DNA of 64,000 nt, from contig OZ005706.1 of assembly GCA_963930775.1 (NCBI GenBank), forward strand, positions 6,254,428 through 6,318,427, read 5' to 3'. The notes under the pieces are model-generated. The model did not search any database. It was not told where the DNA came from and worked only from the letters and a program-made list of their open reading frames with translations. Made by a program: the position numbers and the translations under genes. The stretch is from Cliona cf. orientalis. Its lineage: Eukaryota; Porifera; Demospongiae; Clionaida; Clionaidae. Positions 21,301 through 29,803 of the stretch are shown piece by piece (position 1 is the stretch's first letter; each line of letters opens with the position of its first letter).

Positions 21301-23577
21301 AAATAGTTTAAAAATCCCACATCAAAGACAACCAGGCTATCTATATAAGGCCGTAAGTACTGCATTAATTTTGATCGGCTAAGCCTATCAATCACACCTA
21401 GTAATGCCACGAATTGTTCAAGCTCAGTTTCTGTCAAATCATAAATAATTGTTGACACGTGGGGTTATGCTTTGGAGAGACCTTGTCGCAAAATTGACCT
21501 TCTCATTCGCACAACATTATTGTTCCTGTATGCATAATGATTCTCTATTACTGCTTTAATTTACACTTGCAGCATGGATGAAACAGAAGCTTATAGCTAA
21601 CAGTGACTGCTGAATGTTACCAAAGTTGAATGGTAGCTACCGCCCACTCATTTTACCTTGTATTGGCTCCAACAAGTGATGCATCTCTTGGGAAATGGCT
21701 CCTAAACCCTCACGGTCAAGCCAGAATGCAATCCATCGGTAGGAAGCGAAGGAACATCTCTTCATCCAAAAACGTATTGCCTCCATCAAACAATCGTCTC
21801 CATTACTGCAACGTTGACGTATCTCCTCACATTTAGAGTATGAGATCGACAGTATCAACTGAGCCAGCCACTTCCATTCTTTGTTGGTCTTCTTTAGTAG
21901 TTTGAAGACAGTGTCGGCAGTTAGTCGGACACCTGCAGGGGAGAGGGAGAGGGAGGGTAAACAAAATAATCAACAATTCATCCTTATAGATACAAAAATA
22001 ATTTCAATTTTTGTGAAAAGTGTGTGTTTTTTCTGGTAAACGTCGGCAATTGTTCCAATAATTATAAATGTTATGAGAATTTCATAAAATGCTAATTTCT
22101 TGGATCATGCATTGTATTCTATTAACTACGGCATCTTTTTCTGTATGTATATTATTTAACACGTATCAGGCACTCTCATTATTTTCTTTGTGTTAAACAT
22201 ACATTGCAAGAGCAGGAAGAGGCTGGAGAATGAGACTACACTAAACCAGATACACATACTAGAGTCAGCAGCACATGCACTCATCTATTCCAGTATGCAT
22301 AGCATCATGCAGGTGAGGGGAGATGGCTACTCCTGTCAAGATAATGACTTTCATTCCTAGTCTACCTAATTGACAATCATAATTTCCTTATTAGGGCATC
22401 AATGATTAGCCTAGTGGATTCATTATGCATACACAGAATACCTCAGTGCAGTTGAACATGTGTATAGTGGTCACTGTGTAAGGCAGCCACTTCCTTATTA
22501 CAGCCACCTGGATCATTAACCCAAATTAGGGATTTACCCTACTTTCGCTGAGAATTGTACCCAAAATAATACTATTAGAATCCTAGTTTGAATTGCTAAA
22601 ATTAGTACCTGCTAAATGCAATATTTCCTAAATCACCTAAACTATGACATTGTATTAAATTTGTAGCCCTAAGGAGGGGACACTAAAATGGCCTTGACCG
22701 TTCTGACCATGCACGCCTAAATCTTCATTTTGATCAGCCTTCTCCACTGTTTGTAAGAAATATTGATGAAGCTGCCAACAAACCATGCACGCACAAAGGC
22801 TCAGCCACGCCCCCTGGTCTGTCCCACTGCTGAACCCCCCAAACAGTTCCTTGACTATCTGATGCACCAACGCATCTCTGAATACATTGCCTATTGCTGC
22901 TGGCATCAGTGTAACATACACTGTGATATGATATAATACATTTGTAGCTAGATAGAGACATCCACCCCCACATCCACCCCCTCCCCCCTAGTCTCGTGCC
23001 CAGCCCTCTTCATGCATACGCGAGAAAGGGTCTGGTCAAAAGGGTCGTACTTACGCGTCCGGCTGGAATGTAATAATTGGCAATTCAGGTGTGCGTACAA
23101 TAGAAACTAACCGCCACTTCCGTACCGTGTGCAATACCGGGCCCTTGCAATACTGAGCGCACGCGCGTACGTACGGCTCATGCATAATTACATTCCACTA
23201 ATGTCATGTGACCGTGGTTCTGCAACCTGATTGGGCCGCAATATACGTACCTCGAGGACAAGGAAGTGCGACCCTTTTGACCAGACCCTTTCTCGCGCGT
23301 GCATGAAGGGGGCTAGGCACACGAGACTACCACCCCCCCCCCCCCCCCCCCCAAGCCGGGCCAACAGTTTTTAGTAGTAACAACCAGAAATCCGCGAGTC
23401 CCTGAGGCTTACTAGTTATAGAAATTAAGAATACACGGTGCAGTCGAGCTACAGCCTTTCATGACATAAATAGTCTCGGGTAGCCACGTACATGCCAGGT
23501 GAGCTCTACGTACCTTTTCGAGGAGTGCCTTGGCTTTTCTTGAGGCTAGCCGAGGGAAGAGCACTTCTCGCTGCCAT
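12660..23577 (-). CDS. Gene 1: multi-death-domain ROC/COR-like GTPase
   Basis: This gene is intact and predicted to encode 1289 aa. Exons are 23514-23577, 22708-22920, 21657-21932, 18618-18851, 17427-17702, 16892-16962 and 12660-15395. Phases are 1,1,1,1,1,0 and the sum is 3870 nt with no internal stop. Layout: residues 1-21 basic N-terminus; 22-92 unrecognised helical segment; about 93-184, 185-262 and 263-354 three death-fold domains; 355-378 Lys/Arg-rich linker; P-loop GCAGSGKT at 383-390; DCGGQ (G3) near 547; VGTHKD (G4) near 631-636; COR-like region; a CxC/His/WIC cluster; a Ser/Thr-rich linker; C-terminal death domain about 1175-1270. The motifs identify a P-loop GTPase. The domain order suggests a ROCO-related receptor or scaffold of cell-death or innate signalling (inferred). 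The gap between G1 and G3 is about 160 residues, which is unusually long. No LRR or kinase domain is visible. Confidence 0.85.
15396..16891. other. Intron before the GTPase exon (gene 1)
   Basis: About 1.5 kb with no supported gene. It contains a plus-strand ORF of 97 codons near 16022-16315 that recurs at 30404-30700 but is inverted in gene 3, so it is not constrained as protein. AT-rich otherwise. Confidence 0.5.
16892..16962 (-). CDS. Gene 1 exon 6: basic linker
   Basis: 71-nt exon that changes the phase from 1 to 0. It encodes a Lys/Arg-rich linker (RRQLKMAMKRGKGKTSITK) that runs straight into VVLFGCAGSGKT of the last exon. The same exon is at 31267-31337 (gene 2) and 54915-54985 (gene 3). 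Confidence 0.75.
17427..17702 (-). CDS. Gene 1 exon 5: death-fold domain C
   Basis: 92 codons, phase 1 at both ends. It starts PSLTATNLCSLLAHVKDW, followed by a variable Gly/Pro loop, LQIPDSKVKEMEQLYPDL, and PAPSWELVCYALY, a classical death-domain pattern with an acidic helix and a Ser-Trp-..-Val signature. It has two more loop residues than U1, U3 and U4. Confidence 0.75.
18618..18851 (-). CDS. Gene 1 exon 4: death-fold domain B
   Basis: 78 codons, phase 1 at both ends. It starts ATLTSANLHSALASLSDD and ends KKYLKRKLG. SPTWESVAGQCFY matches the conserved Trp-bearing helix of death domains. The loop after SDD is the longest of the four copies (LRWVLGGSLDSGISREQGI). Confidence 0.7.
19180..19283. 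mobile_element. CAGGGTTAC element, internally deleted (U2)
   Basis: Only the ends and the G/C tracts remain, 104 bp. Confidence 0.6.
19507..19629 (-). CDS. Candidate cassette exon (U2, gene 1)
   Basis: 123 nt, acceptor CCTAG|TG, donor GGAG|GTAGTG, phase 1 at both ends, open. It would add 41 residues between death domains A and B of gene 1. Confidence 0.3.
20402..20897. mobile_element. CAGGG-TIR nonautonomous DNA element
   Basis: 496 bp with inverted ends CAGGGTTTCATTTAGGATTT / CCTAAATGAAACCCTG and a 5-bp target duplication tacat. It is absent from U1, U3 and U4 at the same place, so the empty site is seen directly. No coding capacity. Confidence 0.85.
21657..21932 (-). CDS. Gene 1 exon 3: death-fold domain A
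   Basis: 92 codons, phase 1 at both ends, acceptor CCTGCAG|GT. Key pattern: TADTVFKLLKKTNKEW, then a Cys-rich helix (CEEIRQRC), then FWMKRC.FASYRWIAF, typical of the last helices of a death domain (basic helix, Pro/Ser loop, W..IA). The U2 copy has WLDREGLGAI where U1 and U4 have a three-residue-longer loop. Confidence 0.7.
22708..22920 (-). CDS. Gene 1 exon 2: unrecognised helical segment
   Basis: Encodes 71 residues, including IGNVFRDALVHQIVKELFGG and a Trp/Cys-rich stretch (ACMVCWQLHQYF). Acceptor CACAG|TG; donor CATG|GTCAGA, phase 1. I chose this donor because it is kept in all units and fits the next exon; the frame beyond it differs between units by a one-base indel. Predicted mostly helical. 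It could be a diverged death-superfamily fold, but I do not recognise it. Confidence 0.6.
22989..23329. mobile_element. MITE with TAGTCTCGTG ends
   Basis: 341 bp with inverted ends of about 60 bp, starting TAGTCTCGTGCCCAGCCC and ending in the matching CACACGAGACTA. GC-richer than its surroundings. Only in U2, in the intron between exons 1 and 2 of gene 1. The flanks are C-rich, so the target duplication cannot be read. Confidence 0.8.
23514..23577 (-). CDS. Gene 1 exon 1 (start)
   Basis: Encodes the first 21 residues, starting MAARSALPSAS, rich in Ala, Ser, Lys and Arg. It ends at donor AAAAG|GTACG in phase 1. No signal peptide is visible. Confidence 0.7.
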
Positions 23578-23968
23578 TAGTTCGGACCGGGCCTGGAGAA
23601 AAGTTGATTCGAATTCAGCTTCGTTCTCGAGTCGATGTGGTAGACAGCGCCTGAGTCTGTTTTGCCGATCGAGTCTGTCTTCGTGGGTAGGATTTGGGCC
23701 ACACCCAAGTATGCAGGCCCATTCCCTAGCCTCGTACCCCATACCCGGCTGAGGCCCATTCCTATGACGGAAATTAGTCGCCCCGGCCCCCAAGAGGCTA
23801 GATGGATATGGAAATCATCCAGATTTCCTGTCAATAATATTATAATGACAGATGCAAAGTGTATTTTTTTTATTAATTACAGTCAAGTTTTTCTAGCTAC
23901 TCCAGCATCTCAATCTTGCACTTTGAGCTGAGAAAGAGGCAGAAAATCATGCACACACAATGTCATAC

Positions 23969-24274
23969 GTAATAGATATCGCATGGTAGGCAGTGTATTA
24001 TGGATTATAAAGCCCACGACCCCGAGGGCGCAGCCCGAGGGGGAGGGGCTTTATAATCCATAATACGCATGCCTACCATGTGACATCTGATATATATCCT
24101 GATTGGTCAGTTTCTTAGTGTTTGTGTTTAGATGGTAGGAAATCATTGGCTGGCATATTTTTAGTGCAGTGCACTATAGTGTTCACAGGGGATTATAATT
24201 GCCTGAGGGAGGTCAATATTTTAGTTATAACACCCCTGTTACCTAGGATACAAGGGTGAATCAGGATATATTGA
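23969..24274. mobile_element. U2-only insertion with hairpin
   Basis: About 306 bp inserted between sequences contiguous in U1. The left part is a strong hairpin: GGTAGGCAGTGTATTATGGA pairs with the matching arm at about 24045-24083. AATCAGGATATAT near the right end is inverted against ATATATCCTGATT near 24105. It lies upstream of the gene 1 start. Confidence 0.6.
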
Positions 24275-24329
24275 TGATATATAGCACCATAAAATAATAA
24301 TTACACATCTTGTATTATGCTCAATAGCA

Positions 24330-25260
24330 TATGGCCATGGCTGGGGAGCTGTGCTGTCATACATAATTATACCTCAGTATCCACGATGAGCTTGTGTGTA
24401 GCTGAGGTCCCTCAGACGAGTACCGTCAGACTGGCCGTGCCACTCTCCAATCTCTAGATCCGACATGTACATGTAAGATAGGCACTGCATGGAGTGCCAC
24501 CTCTTTATACTCTTGCTAATAGAGTTCTCCGGCCAACTTGTAGCTAGAAGTTTCTCATAAAGCCCGAGTCAGTGAAGATCAGTTTAAACATGGTCTCCAT
24601 GTCACACGAGTAGCTACACCTCATTGATGATGGTCCGTCCAACATGCTCAGAGCAGCCACATGGCACTGTTGTAGGAAAATACATAGTACAATGTCATAA
24701 AACTTCAAAAAATAGGTATCAAATCGTAACTGCAGGCAGTGTGTTTCAGCTAGACCTCATCAGTGCAGTGCAGCACTAGGTGGGCCTGCCACCTCAGCAG
24801 ATGATCTAAGCCATCAAGGGTACTTAAATAAGCTAATAGTTCTTAAACACGTGTGGGTTTCATAAAAACTCCCAATACTTCCTTGTTCTCACCAAATTAG
24901 GCATTGTGCACATGGAGGCTCAATAGAATTGCCTATATAATATAATCCACTCACAAGTTTATGCATGTGTATATGTACATACGTTATTATTGTACTCCTA
25001 ATAATATTGATTTATATGCCTACCAGTTTCTTCAAAGAGGTCTAGACAGTCTTGTACTCTGAACTGGCAATGCTGTCCAAATGGATACCCTCTCTGGGTG
25101 TTCCACACTGTATCACAGCTACTCCAGGGGACTGATTCTCAACTACAGTGTAAGAGAGAGATGCTTCCTCTGGAGAGGCCAACAGTCAAGTTGAACACCC
25201 AGACCAGCTGCTGCACTGCACTGAATGCCTAACTTTGAACTGCCCCTGATGGACGACACT
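24330..25260 (-). pseudogene. GRAMD1-like relic (U2)
   Basis: Only the VASt-region remnants remain: near 24369-24460 (with the same 83-nt deletion as U1), near 24540-24655 and near 25020-25145, the last fused to a decayed copy of the Ala-rich exon. All 3' exons are deleted. Confidence 0.75.
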
Positions 25261-25555
25261 TGCTCTTCAGGCTATTATTATGCCATACAGTTTGGCCATA
25301 GAGCTACTTAGCTAACGTCAGGATTTGCCTCCAGTGATAATAATGAAGCATGGAAATATGATAAATAAGTGGAATTCAGAAGCATACCAACTTTAATTAA
25401 AGTCTAGGATAAATTAAAAGTGGCCTTACTATGTATCATGACCGATTTTAAGCTTCCCCCACCCAAACTAGGACTAGATATAGAACATGTCCACACTGTA
25501 CAATAATTATCACAATGTCATAATTGTTACTTTTTGAAAGAAATAAGGATAAACT

Positions 25556-26012
25556 GGGGCTAGACGGTGTCAGGGGTACCCCCTCTGGCACCTGCAGCTG
25601 AAAACTGCACATGGTCCTGGGCATATATGGCTTAGGGGTCGCCCAGGTTCCTCCCTCGAATACCCCCTATCCTGGACAAAGCCTGGTAATCCACCATAGG
25701 CTGACTTCGGTCCCCTGTGGCTGTGACACAGAAGCCTAACTGGCTGCAGTAATGTATGCAGTGTACCCTGACCAACGTTCCAGCCTAGAGCTCGGAAGGT
25801 CGATGGGAGGATGGGGTTAAAATTTTTTTTATTATTTTACCATCTCTAGATCTATGGCCCTAGTACTAGGCCCTGGCAACCTCGTTTGTGCACATGGCAC
25901 AACAATTCTGACCAATTGTGAGTCTTCTGAACTTGTAGGAGAGCGCATCTTTTATGCCCTCCAGGTTAGGACACGGACTATATAAGAAAATTGTCGCTCT
26001 GAAAAATATTTT
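25556..26012. mobile_element. Dispersed repeat R (U2)
   Basis: A GC-rich repeat of about 457 bp starting GGGGCTAGACGGTGTCAGGG, absent from U1. It is flanked by two imperfect copies of a host sequence of about 35 bp (ATTGTTA...GAAAGAAATA...GCATAAACTG) that is single in U1. Not recognised. A related copy is at 47105-48218. Confidence 0.6.
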
Positions 26013-26389
26013 TCGTTGTATATATATAATAATTGTTATTTTTGAAAGAAATATATAGGCATAAACTGCATCACAATAAAATTATATCACCACAATGTCA
26101 TAATAGTTACATAAAATATAGAGCTTTGAAATGTGCATCACATATGTACTATCATAAAAATTCAATACAAAAAGGATATTATTATTATTATACAATGTAG
26201 CTAATTTATAAATGTTATTATTGTGAGGGTGTATACAAAATTTAATTTGCATGGTATAAACATTAAAATTAATTACCAATTTTACACTCTGCAAACATAG
26301 TATTACTAGCTATATTATACAGATGAAGCATCTTGTGATCAAACAGTGCATTTTACCCACCATGCTCAGACTTTTACTCATTGAGCTTT

Positions 26390-26890
26390 CGTTGAATTAA
26401 TTTTTTTTGAATGTTACTTAATTTTCCGATGTTGTGAAGTTCACGAACATCAGTAACATTAATTTTAGCGTTCTCCAAGTTTATGACCCACTCCCTCAAG
26501 CTAATTAATGAACATGTCTTGGCAGGCTGAATCAGCTTCATGTTGCGAGTCTCTCCTGATTGTGTTGATGATTCTCACAGTGCAATAGAGTGACAACGGT
26601 ACTCTCATTTGAAAGCTTCTTGTTCCAATAATAACTTCTACTCTTCTGTTGTTGCGTCCAAGCTGATGAAGCTTTGTGGTGGAGTAAAGGTTGTGGTGCC
26701 ACACTGATGCTTGCTGATGTTCCTTTGCGAGGCATTAGATACATGAATGCGTAGTGTCTTTCATATCAATCTCAGCAGTGTTAGTGTCTTTGAGATCTTA
26801 ATAATTATTGGATATTGACAGTCACAGAGCCACTTTGTTCAATCAAGGTGGGCTGAATCTTCATTGAGCTTAAGTTCTTCAGTCACACAT
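26390..26890 (-). pseudogene. Relic of a COR/death-domain exon (U2)
   Basis: Same relic behind gene 2, with about 340 bp of the middle deleted (join near 26848). The death-domain remnant ADSACQDMF is recognisable near 26510-26560. Confidence 0.55.
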
Positions 26891-27109
26891 TATTACAAGT
26901 GACACTCCTTGTTCACTTGGATTGTAGGTAGAGAAGTGGATGTAATGCGATTATGCTGGAGTTCAGCGTAAATACTCTATGCTCGAGAAATGTAATATTG
27001 TATTATCTTTGTGGAAACATAAAAAAACTAAAGCAAACTTATATTATAGCTAAATATAAACATTTTACAAGAACAGAACAAACACACACTGTCATACAAA
27101 ATAAAAAAC

Positions 27110-29803
27110 TCAAATAGCGCATTTCCCCCGCCTGCGTCTTGTAGTCGGCGAGCTGTCGTGAAATTGACCCTCTTGTGTGCCATGGATGATGTTACTGAGT
27201 TCGTGGGCAACTCTAGGCAAACCAGCTTCATCAAGAGCGTCGATGAGAGTTCTCCAAGTTATTGGTTGACGACCAACCCCTTCAAGCCACTTGATGAACA
27301 TCTTTCGACAAGCTGAATTTACTTGATGGTGAGATTCCATCCTAATCGTTTCAATGAGATGATTCTCAAAGTCCAGCTGATCGGCAACAGATTCCCACTT
27401 AAAAGCAATTTGTTCGATCACATCGATTCTTTGGTTGTTGAGCTTCAAACATCCAAGCTGGCGAAGGGTGGGTTTGGAATCAATATGCACACTTGCATTA
27501 GGAGATGTCTCCAATTGTGGTGAGGGATTGATACTTGCTGATGCTCCTTCTTGGGGCACTAAATGTATAGTTGGCGATGAAGATTCGTGGTAACTATGCT
27601 TGGGGGCAGACTCCAACACTCTTCCTCCACTGCTCTTTGGTGTAGTGCTATCTCTTAGATGTTTGGAATCGACAGACTTGGAGGGACTCCGGTCGGAAGT
27701 AGAATCAAGCGTTCTCAGCTCGGATGTGGAATCAGATGACATTGCTTGCTGCTTCACATGCTCTCTGTGATCTTTGCTATCCTTTTCAAGCCAAGCTGTT
27801 TGCTGTGGTGTTAATGCATCAAACTTCTCTTTGTTTTTGCTGCAGATCCAGAGAGAATTTTCACCCAGCCTAGCCAAGTGAAAGCCAGGCCTAGTACCAC
27901 AAGGGCAGCCAATCGTCAGCTCTGGCTTATCGTAGTTGTAATGAAGAGCTAAGGTTGCTCTACGTACACTTTCAATCACGGCATTCTTGATCAAGTTTGC
28001 ATTATCATCAGCATTATCGCCTAAGGCTGCTTCACTTATGTGCACTTCAGTTTGCTCAAAAGAATCGATAAGTGTAATAGAACCGGGGCGTTTGGGGATG
28101 TTAAATTGGACACAATTGCGATAGAGGCACACAGGAGTGACTTCGTCATTATGCATTTCTAATATCCATGGGGAAGGATGAATATTTTCAGGTGAGAGAA
28201 GATCAACCATCATGGCACAGAATACTCCAAGAAGAGGGCCACCATATTTAGGAAATGTAAGCACAAGAGGAGTACTGCTATACCTACATCGATGTTCCTC
28301 TAACTCCTCTCTAGTCAACCTTCGAAGTAAGGCTGGCACAAATACTTCTGTCTTGTTGAAGACAGCAAAGATCAGCAGCCTTTTGAATAGCAGCATCAGA
28401 TCATCATGGATAAACAGACCTGGCTTGTAGTGCTTTTGAAATTCTTCTTGTGCAAGGAATTCAGGGGAGACAAGAGCATGGTCACAAAATCTCTGCCATT
28501 TCTCATCTGCCATTTTGCCTGTTGCTGGTATACCATCTTGCAGCTCATGTACAGCTACAACCAGCTCAGTCACCTTGTCAAGAAGAACCTGAGCACTGGC
28601 AAAGACAACTCCAGGAAGGATGTCGGGATAGTAGAAGATAAGGTTGAGCTGATCGAGGTATTTAAGTGCATCATCCAAGGCAGACTCATCTTCAAAGTGG
28701 AGACTCTCAGCAGCTCGAAAGCACTCATCTCTGCTTAGCACATCTCTATCCAAAGCTTTAGCTAGATCTTCAAGCACACCTTCCAAAGCATGCCACTGCA
28801 GGGGAATTTCAACAGCTTCTGCCGCACATTCAGATGACACTTGAAGTCGAATGCTGTCAGCAGTGTTTTTCTCCGCCTTCCCAGGATTCTTAGCATTCAG
28901 AGCATATATCAGCTCTTTTGGTGGTGCAGGTCGATAGTACAGCACTTCTTTCTTGAATTCTGGGAGAAGCAATGTAGCCAGTCGCTCATTCTTATCCTTC
29001 CTGGTTTCAGTGGTACACATATGCTCTTCATCCTTGTGTGTACCAACAATCATGATTTTAGGTGGTTTGCTCTCGTCCGTAGCTTTCTGAGAGCGAATCA
29101 CACGAAGACAGTGCTCGAGCATTTGCTCGTAGGTCTCAGAGCTCTGATAAGGCTTGCAGATTGCCTTACCATCAACATGGTACTTGACCATTGGACGAGC
29201 ACCAAGCTCCTCATTGAGCTTAAAGACAAAGATATAGAGAGAAGTACCTCTGAGAAAGACGGGGAGAATCTCAAGAAACTGTGGTTGGCCACCACAGTCA
29301 GAAACCTGCACCCTTTTGATCTCAACAACACCACCCTTCGCCAAGCAATCTTCCATACAAGAAAGGAGGTCATTGTAGGTTTCGAGGGATGGAAGAACGG
29401 GAGTGACCTCACCTTTTGATCGCACTGCAACAGCTAGGCTAGAAGCACTACTGGCACCTGAAGCTATTTGCTGTGTGGAAGAATGGCCTTCTAAAGCTAT
29501 TCCCTTCCTGTCGTGCAGAGCAAGACTACGTGGGTGTTGGATTTGAGGAGGTGCCTGAAATTCAACTGGAATCTGTGAAAGATCTACATCCTCATCGATG
29601 TCAGCAGAGCAGGCTTGGGCAATCACAAGATCTTGCTCTTTTCGATTGAGCTTCTTCCATTGCGATGGAGTCATCTCGACACGATAGACTTTCACCGGAC
29701 GTACAGCGAGTGGTGTGCTGGAATACTCATCAGGAGGGTCGATATCTAAGATGACATGCATAGTGCATGTCTTCCCAGAACCAGCGCACCCAAACAAGAC
29801 AAC
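27110..29803 (-). CDS. Gene 2 exon 7: GTPase, COR-like and C-terminal death domain
   Basis: 2694-nt last exon. The first about 460 residues match gene 1 almost exactly (P-loop, DCGGQ, THKD). A diverged block follows with RRLTREELEEHRCRYSS, a unique ligand-region sequence and a Cys cluster TIGCPCGTRPGFH plus LWICSKNKEKF. The end returns to near identity with gene 1 through the C-terminal death domain. The spacing of the Cys/His residues is conserved although the surroundings are not, which supports a structural role. Confidence 0.9.
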   Translation of the reverse strand, partial: VVLFGCAGSGKTCTMHVILDIDPPDEYSSTPLAVRPVKVYRVEMTPSQWKKLNRKEQDLVIAQACSADIDEDVDLSQIPVEFQAPPQIQHPRSLALHDRKGIALEGHSSTQQIASGASSASSLAVAVRSKGEVTPVLPSLETYNDLLSCMEDCLAKGGVVEIKRVQVSDCGGQPQFLEILPVFLRGTSLYIFVFKLNEELGARPMVKYHVDGKAICKPYQSSETYEQMLEHCLRVIRSQKATDESKPPKIMIVGTHKDEEHMCTTETRKDKNERLATLLLPEFKKEVLYYRPAPPKELIYALNAKNPGKAEKNTADSIRLQVSSECAAEAVEIPLQWHALEGVLEDLAKALDRDVLSRDECFRAAESLHFEDESALDDALKYLDQLNLIFYYPDILPGVVFASAQVLLDKVTELVVAVHELQDGIPATGKMADEKWQRFCDHALVSPEFLAQEEFQKHYKPGLFIHDDLMLLFKRLLIFAVFNKTEVFVPALLRRLTREELEEHRCRYSSTPLVLTFPKYGGPLLGVFCAMMVDLLSPENIHPSPWILEMHNDEVTPVCLYRNCVQFNIPKRPGSITLIDSFEQTEVHISEAALGDNADDNANLIKNAVIESVRRATLALHYNYDKPELTIGCPCGTRPGFHLARLGENSLWICSKNKEKFDALTPQQTAWLEKDSKDHREHVKQQAMSSDSTSELRTLDSTSDRSPSKSVDSKHLRDSTTPKSSGGRVLESAPKHSYHESSSPTIHLVPQEGASASINPSPQLETSPNASVHIDSKPTLRQLGCLKLNNQRIDVIEQIAFKWESVADQLDFENHLIETIRMESHHQVNSACRKMFIKWLEGVGRQPITWRTLIDALDEAGLPRVAHELSNIIHGTQEGQFHDSSPTTRRRRGKCAI

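Noticed and set aside
25556-25800. Repeat R as a tRNA-derived SINE
   Set aside because: A weak A-box-like string is present but no proper B box at the right spacing and no tRNA fold could be made by eye.
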